DNA of 10,936 bases, taken from the NCBI GenBank assembly GCA_002862265.1, contig PKCQ01000262.1, forward strand, positions 1 to 10,936. The letters are read 5' to 3'. The notes under the pieces are model-generated. The model did not search any database. It was not told where the DNA came from and saw only the letters and a program-made list of their open reading frames with translations. This document shows, in pieces, positions 7,510-10,936 of this stretch; the first letter of the stretch is position 1; every line of letters starts with the position of its first letter. Made by a program: the position numbers and the translations under genes. The DNA comes from Planctomycetaceae bacterium. GTDB taxonomy: Bacteria > Planctomycetota > Planctomycetia > Pirellulales > Pirellulaceae.

Positions 7510-8259
7510 GTGCGCGGCTTGCGCATGGAGTCTGCTCGTCTGAGTGCGGACCTCAAGGGAATGCGTAAGGGAACTCCGCGCCTTCCCCCAGTGTTCAAAG
7601 CCGGCGACACTTCGGCGGTCAAAGTAGCTGTGCCCGGACAGCGCGATCCAAAATGGTTCTTTTCCAGTCAGTCGGTCAAGTATGAGGCTGTGCGCGTGCA
7701 ACAGCAACGAATCAAAAACTACACGCGTCTGAAGACCTTTCTTCGTTCCAACGAAGACGCCGACTCGATGTTCGAGTTACTTTGGAACTACGGTCCGCCG
7801 GTTGATGTTCGCAAGAACAAGTCAGTCGGTTTCATCACGGATCTGTTTGTCATTCGTGCCTTCAATGAACACGAAGCTTTGGCGAGCTACGACGGCAACC
7901 CCTGCTTGCTTCGGCTAGACTCTACAGCGGGCATTTCCGGCGGTGAGATCTTGTCTGGCCCAACCTTTGTGGCTGGCACCGTATCCATCATAACTAGAGA
8001 CGGCCTTCCCACGGCAGTTACTGTCCTGCAGGAAGTCACTGAGGATCAGCTTCACGGTGCGGTAGAAGCTAAAATCGCTCCTTCAACGGGCTTTCGAACA
8101 TGGCAGGACAGTTCAGGTAACTACCAAGTCGAGGCAAAGCTGCTGGGACAAGACACTCAGAAAGTGGTACTCCAAAAGAAGGACGGCAGCATCGTCAACG
8201 TGCCCAAAAGCAAGCTCAGCACTGACGACCAAACTTACCTGGAGACCCCACAGCCTTAG
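7510..8259 (+). CDS. SHD1-domain protein; probable C-terminal half of the upstream protease gene
   Basis: A region of 249 codons, in the same frame as the protease. The first ~75 residues are helical and charged, the middle is unrecognised (FITDLFVIRAFNEHEAL, then a short beta-rich stretch), and residues 196-246 resemble an SHD1 domain (Sla1 homology domain 1): FRTWQDSSGNYQVEAKLL, then VPKSKLSTDDQTYL. SHD1 is frequent in planctomycete proteins, often after a trypsin-like domain (recalled, not checked). Its bacterial ligand is unknown; in yeast Sla1 it binds NPFx(1,2)D peptides. There is no signal peptide and only a weak AGAGAA ahead of the GTG at 7510; an ATG at 7525 is another possible start. 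As an independent gene it would make a cytosolic protein, at odds with a protease partner. The coding looks undecayed, so a recent split, readthrough or a sequence error all fit. Confidence 0.7.
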   Translation: MRGLRMESARLSADLKGMRKGTPRLPPVFKAGDTSAVKVAVPGQRDPKWFFSSQSVKYEAVRVQQQRIKNYTRLKTFLRSNEDADSMFELLWNYGPPVDVRKNKSVGFITDLFVIRAFNEHEALASYDGNPCLLRLDSTAGISGGEILSGPTFVAGTVSIITRDGLPTAVTVLQEVTEDQLHGAVEAKIAPSTGFRTWQDSSGNYQVEAKLLGQDTQKVVLQKKDGSIVNVPKSKLSTDDQTYLETPQP

Positions 8260-8592
8260 ACTGATTAGCGTCTGCTCCAACCAAGCTTCTGATATCCTTG
8301 GATTGCTCGGTCAAAAAGACCTTCTAAGACCTAGCCGATTGGCTACAATCAGGCTCGTTCCGTCAGGAGCATTCCGTTCGTTGGCAATTAGGCATTTCCT
8401 TGATTGGCCCTGGCTTTCTCCGCAAGTCTAGGCCTTCCGTAGAATCGTTGTCGAAACCTGCTGCTACTGAGTACAGATACCAGTGAAGCGGATTGACCAG
8501 ACACCAGAGCATGAATTGATCCTGCGCCCCAAGCCCCTGGTGCAGTGCGGCGTCGGTTCTTCAACGAAATCTCCTAAGAAGCAGATCAGCAA
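8260..8592. other. Gene-free region upstream of gcvT
   Basis: This 333-base stretch should hold the gcv promoter. A TACAAT at 8344-8349 is a fair -10, with a weak -35 (TTCTAA) 16 bases upstream. Several small hairpins cluster here: CCAAG/CTTGG at 8281-8301, GGTC/GACC at 8309-8321 and TAGCC/GGCTA at 8332-8345. None has a U-tract, so no clear terminator for the SHD1 gene is seen. I find none of the conserved sequence blocks of a glycine riboswitch. Confidence 0.4.
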
Positions 8593-9717
8593 GTGGATAC
8601 AGACCAAGTACAAACAACGGCACTAACTTCTTGGCACGTTGATCGCGGTGCACGCATGGTGGACTTCGCTGGCTACCAAATGCCTATTCAGTATTCTTCT
8701 ATTGTCACCGAGCATGCCGCAACGCGCAAAGCCGCCGGACTCTTTGACATTTCGCACATGGGACGCCTACGATTCGAGGGCAACCGAGCTCACGAACTTC
8801 TCGATCACATTCTGACTCGCCGCGTGAGCGACTTGCAGATTGGACAAGTAAAATACTCGCTCGTTTGCAACGCTGACGGCGGTATTTTGGACGACGTGCT
8901 GATCTCGCGACTGGAAAGCCCCAGCAGCCGTCAGTTCTTTTTGCTCGTCGTCAATGCAAGTAATCGAGCCAAGATCATTGATTGGCTGCAGCCTCACCTG
9001 GCAGACTATCCCGATGTCGGGTGCTTCGACGTGACCGACATGACCTCAATGATCTCGGTGCAAGGTCCTGCTTCGGAAGACATCGTGAACAAGTTATTCA
9101 ATGGTAACGTCGGTCAGTTAAAATATTATCGCTCGCTCGTCACCGATCAGATGAGTAAGCCGTGCATCATCAGCCGAACAGGCTACACGGGCGAAGACGG
9201 TTTTGAGTTAATCGTACGCAACGAAGATGCACCTAGAGTATGGGAGAACCTCATGCTCGCAGGGCGCAATATTGGAATCGAGCCGGTAGGGCTGGGAGCA
9301 CGTGACACACTGCGACTTGAAGCTGCCATGCCACTTTATGGACATGAACTATCCGAATCGCTCGATCCTTACACCGCTGGACTTGGATTTGCTGTCAATT
9401 TGAGAGACCGTAACTCCGTTAGCTCGGAAGCCTTAGCGAAGTGCAAAGCCAAACCGTCGGACAGGGTGCGTATCGGTCTTCGCGTGGAAGGACGCCGCCC
9501 TGCACGCGAAGGAGCAAAAATCGTCGACCGAGATAATCGTGCTGTCGGCTCGATCACTAGCGGCACATTCTCCCCGAGCCTGCAGTACCCGATCGCGATG
9601 GGTTACATCAATCGTGAACTTGCCATTGAAGGAAACTCGGTAGAAATTGATATTCGTGGCTCGAAAGCTAACGCGGAAATCGTAAAAATGCCTTTCTTTA
9701 AGAAAGAAAAAAAGTAA
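8593..9717 (+). CDS. gcvT: Aminomethyltransferase, glycine cleavage system T protein
   Basis: A protein of 374 residues (the family is about 360-375). T protein takes the aminomethyl group from lipoylated H protein, releases ammonia and forms 5,10-methylene-tetrahydrofolate in the cytoplasm. Recognisable blocks run in order: GARMVDFAGYQMPIQY (19-34), LFDISHMGRLRF (50-61), NADGGILDDVLISRL (93-107, with the aspartate pair 100-101 that matches the catalytic folate-site Asp), RTGYTGEDGFEL (195-206), GLGARDTLRLEAAMPLYGHE (233-252) and the C-terminal barrel motif GSITSGTFSPSLQYPIAMGY (319-338). The tail is Lys-rich (FFKKEKK). The start is a GTG at 8593: an in-frame TAA lies just upstream, and the next ATG would cut into the conserved N-terminus. 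Its ribosome site is weak. It opens the gcv cluster, 73 bases before gcvH. Confidence 0.95.
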   Translation: MDTDQVQTTALTSWHVDRGARMVDFAGYQMPIQYSSIVTEHAATRKAAGLFDISHMGRLRFEGNRAHELLDHILTRRVSDLQIGQVKYSLVCNADGGILDDVLISRLESPSSRQFFLLVVNASNRAKIIDWLQPHLADYPDVGCFDVTDMTSMISVQGPASEDIVNKLFNGNVGQLKYYRSLVTDQMSKPCIISRTGYTGEDGFELIVRNEDAPRVWENLMLAGRNIGIEPVGLGARDTLRLEAAMPLYGHELSESLDPYTAGLGFAVNLRDRNSVSSEALAKCKAKPSDRVRIGLRVEGRRPAREGAKIVDRDNRAVGSITSGTFSPSLQYPIAMGYINRELAIEGNSVEIDIRGSKANAEIVKMPFFKKEKK

Positions 9718-9776
9718 CCTCACGGAAACGCAGCTCGATTGCTCCCAAATCTCATCTAACGGCAACTGGAATCGCC

Positions 9777-9782
9777 AAAGGA
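9777..9782 (+). promoter_or_regulatory. Ribosome binding site of gcvH
   Basis: AAAGGA sits 8 bases ahead of the ATG at 9791. It is the best Shine-Dalgarno among the gcv genes; gcvT and gcvPA have weak ones, which may bias expression towards the H protein. Confidence 0.55.
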
Positions 9783-9790
9783 AATAAGAA

Positions 9791-10168
9791 ATGCAACCAG
9801 AAGATCTCAAATACAACGAATCCCACGAGTGGGTCGGAATGGACGGAGAACTTGCTGTCATCGGAATTACCGACTTTGCCATCGAACAACTTACGGACCT
9901 GGTTTACATGGCACTGCCCGAAGTAGGGGCTGCCGTGACCAAAGGCGAAGAATTTGGTGAAGTTGAATCTGTGAAAGCGGTTAGCCCTTTATACAGCCCG
10001 GTCACGGGTGAGATCGTTGAAGTTCACAGCGAATTAATCGACGACATGGAAGGTCTCGGCAAGGATCCGTTTAGCCAAGGTTGGATGATCAAAGTCAAAT
10101 TGGCTAATGGCACAGGACTCGATGGCTTACTAGATCACGCGTCGTATAAGGCGCAGTGTGCTCAGTAG
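9791..10168 (+). CDS. gcvH: Glycine cleavage system H protein (lipoyl carrier)
   Basis: A protein of 125 residues, typical for GcvH. It carries the lipoyl arm that shuttles the aminomethyl group from P protein to T protein and electrons to lipoamide dehydrogenase. The N-terminus (KYNESHEWV) and GITDFAIEQLTDLVYMALPE match the family. The lipoylation site is Lys62 in GEVESVKAVSPLYSPVTGE. The family C-terminal part follows: LGKDPFSQGWMIKVKL. It starts at an ATG with a good Shine-Dalgarno, lies 73 bases after gcvT and 214 bases before gcvPA. That last gap is long for an operon and holds only weak hairpins (TGCCG/CGGCA at 10171-10192, CACCC/GGGTG at 10266-10285), neither followed by a T-run. All key residues are present. 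Confidence 0.97.
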   Translation: MQPEDLKYNESHEWVGMDGELAVIGITDFAIEQLTDLVYMALPEVGAAVTKGEEFGEVESVKAVSPLYSPVTGEIVEVHSELIDDMEGLGKDPFSQGWMIKVKLANGTGLDGLLDHASYKAQCAQ

Positions 10169-10382
10169 TCTGCCGAAAGAAGCGAAACGGCAAGCTTAAT
10201 AGTCTCAGTCTGACAATTAACCCGTTGGGGTACCTGCCTCGAACGTGGTTCTAAATCCCCCCTCCCACCCGATCAACACTGGGTGAATCGATCTTTTACA
10301 ATTGAACTGGATCTCCAGACCTCGAGGGCTTTTCCTGGCGTTTCGATCTGTTCCGGCGGTCGCATTTTTTTCGGATCCTCCA

Positions 10383-10936
10383 ATGGCATATTTATTTAAC
10401 ACGGACGACGATCGCAAAGACATGCTCGCCACGATAGGAGCGAAGTCAGTTGACGAGCTTTTCTCGCACATCCCGGCTGACGCCCGATTTAATAAAACGC
10501 TCGACATTCCGCCAGCTCTGTCTGAGCTTGAGCTGACACAGCGAATGGAAGAGCTTGCGGCCAAGAATAACGGGGCGTCTTCTGCAGTCTGCATGCTTGG
10601 AGGTGGAGCTTACGATCACTTCATTCCCGCTGTGGTCGATCATTTGGCAAGTCGCGGCGAATTTTACACTTCGTATACGCCGTACCAACCCGAAGTGAGC
10701 CAAGGAATGCTTCAGGCCATGTGGGAATTCCAGACCCTCATCTCGGAACTTGTTGGTTTGCCAATTGCCAACCTTTCACTTTACGACGGTTCAACAGCGG
10801 CTGCTGAAGCCATCACTTGCTGCGTTCGTGTTCACACCCGAAAAGCAACGGTCCACCCTCGAAATCGAGCCGAAGCGCCCCAGGGGGCCGAAATCGAGCC
10901 CAGGAGGCCCCAGGGAGCCGAAATCGAACCCAGGAG
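10383..10936 (+). CDS. gcvPA: Glycine dehydrogenase (decarboxylating) subunit 1, P protein alpha part; partial and replaced by a tandem repeat near the right edge
   Basis: This is the alpha subunit of the two-subunit P protein, which with the beta subunit decarboxylates glycine using pyridoxal phosphate and loads the aminomethyl group on lipoyl-GcvH. There are 184 codons with no stop before the window ends; the family is about 440-450 residues. Family features: N-terminal NTDDDRKDMLATIGAKSVDE, MLGGGAYDHFIPAVVD (71-86), FYTSYTPYQPEVSQGMLQAM (94-113), and NLSLYDGSTAAAEA (130-143). After about residue 158 the expected continuation of the sheet and the VHPEYR-like motif is not seen. From residue 160 the reading becomes the repeat peptide GAEIEPRRPQ, so the gene is either interrupted, carries an in-frame insertion, or is mis-assembled. 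The ATG at 10383 is where GcvPA proteins normally begin; the Shine-Dalgarno is poor. Confidence 0.85.
   Translation, partial: MAYLFNTDDDRKDMLATIGAKSVDELFSHIPADARFNKTLDIPPALSELELTQRMEELAAKNNGASSAVCMLGGGAYDHFIPAVVDHLASRGEFYTSYTPYQPEVSQGMLQAMWEFQTLISELVGLPIANLSLYDGSTAAAEAITCCVRVHTRKATVHPRNRAEAPQGAEIEPRRPQGAEIEPR
10861..10936 (+). repeat. GC-rich ~30-bp tandem repeat inside gcvPA, continuing past the edge
   Basis: Units begin with gaaatcga at 10861, 10890 and 10920: lengths 29, 30 and at least 17 bases. Unit 1 lacks one base relative to unit 2 (cgaagcgcccc against ccaggaggcccc). Units 2 and 3 differ at one of 17 shared positions. There is no TAA, TAG or TGA in any of the six frames. In the gcvPA frame unit 2 reads EIEPRRPQGA. 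The first unit overlaps a short inverted repeat, CTCGA-AA-TCGAG, at 10858-10869. There are no spacers, so this is not a CRISPR array. Confidence 0.85.

Noticed and set aside
8260..8592. Glycine riboswitch ahead of gcvT
   Set aside because: Glycine riboswitches often control gcv operons, but I could not find their conserved core blocks or tandem aptamer layout here.
9692..9706. Palindrome CTTTCTT-T-AAGAAAG at the end of gcvT
   Set aside because: It encodes the Lys-rich tail FFKKEKK, the perfect form leaves a loop too short to form in RNA, and no T-tract follows; simple A/T composition explains it.
10861..10936. CRISPR array
   Set aside because: Units are directly adjacent with no unique spacers, and no cas genes are present in the window.

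Overview
This window looks like part of the chromosome of a planctomycete, probably of the Pirellula/Rhodopirellula type. That is an inference from three things: a giant exported TPR protein coupled to ExbB/ExbD, a trypsin-like protease followed by an SHD1 domain, and a gcvT-gcvH-gcvPA cluster with split glycine decarboxylase. Several starts appear to be TTG or GTG, and base composition is moderately GC with no strong bias.

Layout. On the minus strand, read from about 6035 down to 1, lies one apparent operon: a 1076-residue exported TPR protein, then exbB, exbD and, only 2 bases after exbD, an unnamed membrane protein that runs off the left edge. The last protein has three transmembrane segments. 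The third carries an SxxxH motif like that of TonB and TolA and is followed by more than 300 residues of Ser/Gln/Pro-rich, probably periplasmic, sequence. The set therefore reads as a proton-motive-force-driven envelope machine of Ton/Tol type, with the TPR protein in the role of a CpoB-like or scaffold partner.

A gene-free divergent region of about 616 bases (6036-6651) separates this operon from plus-strand genes. The first is a secreted trypsin-like serine protease with a complete catalytic triad (6652-7446). It ends at a TAA, yet the same frame stays open through 7447-7509 into a second coding region (7510-8259) with a C-terminal SHD1 domain. The two probably descend from one protease-SHD1 gene split by a single stop codon.

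After another gene-free stretch (8260-8592) comes the glycine cleavage cluster: gcvT, gcvH and the start of gcvPA. Their products, with the P-protein beta subunit and lipoamide dehydrogenase (not seen here), would transfer a one-carbon unit from glycine to tetrahydrofolate.

The right edge is unusual. About 158 residues into gcvPA, family-like sequence gives way to a GC-rich tandem repeat of about 30 bases with no stop codon in any of the six frames. The repeat runs to the last base of the window.
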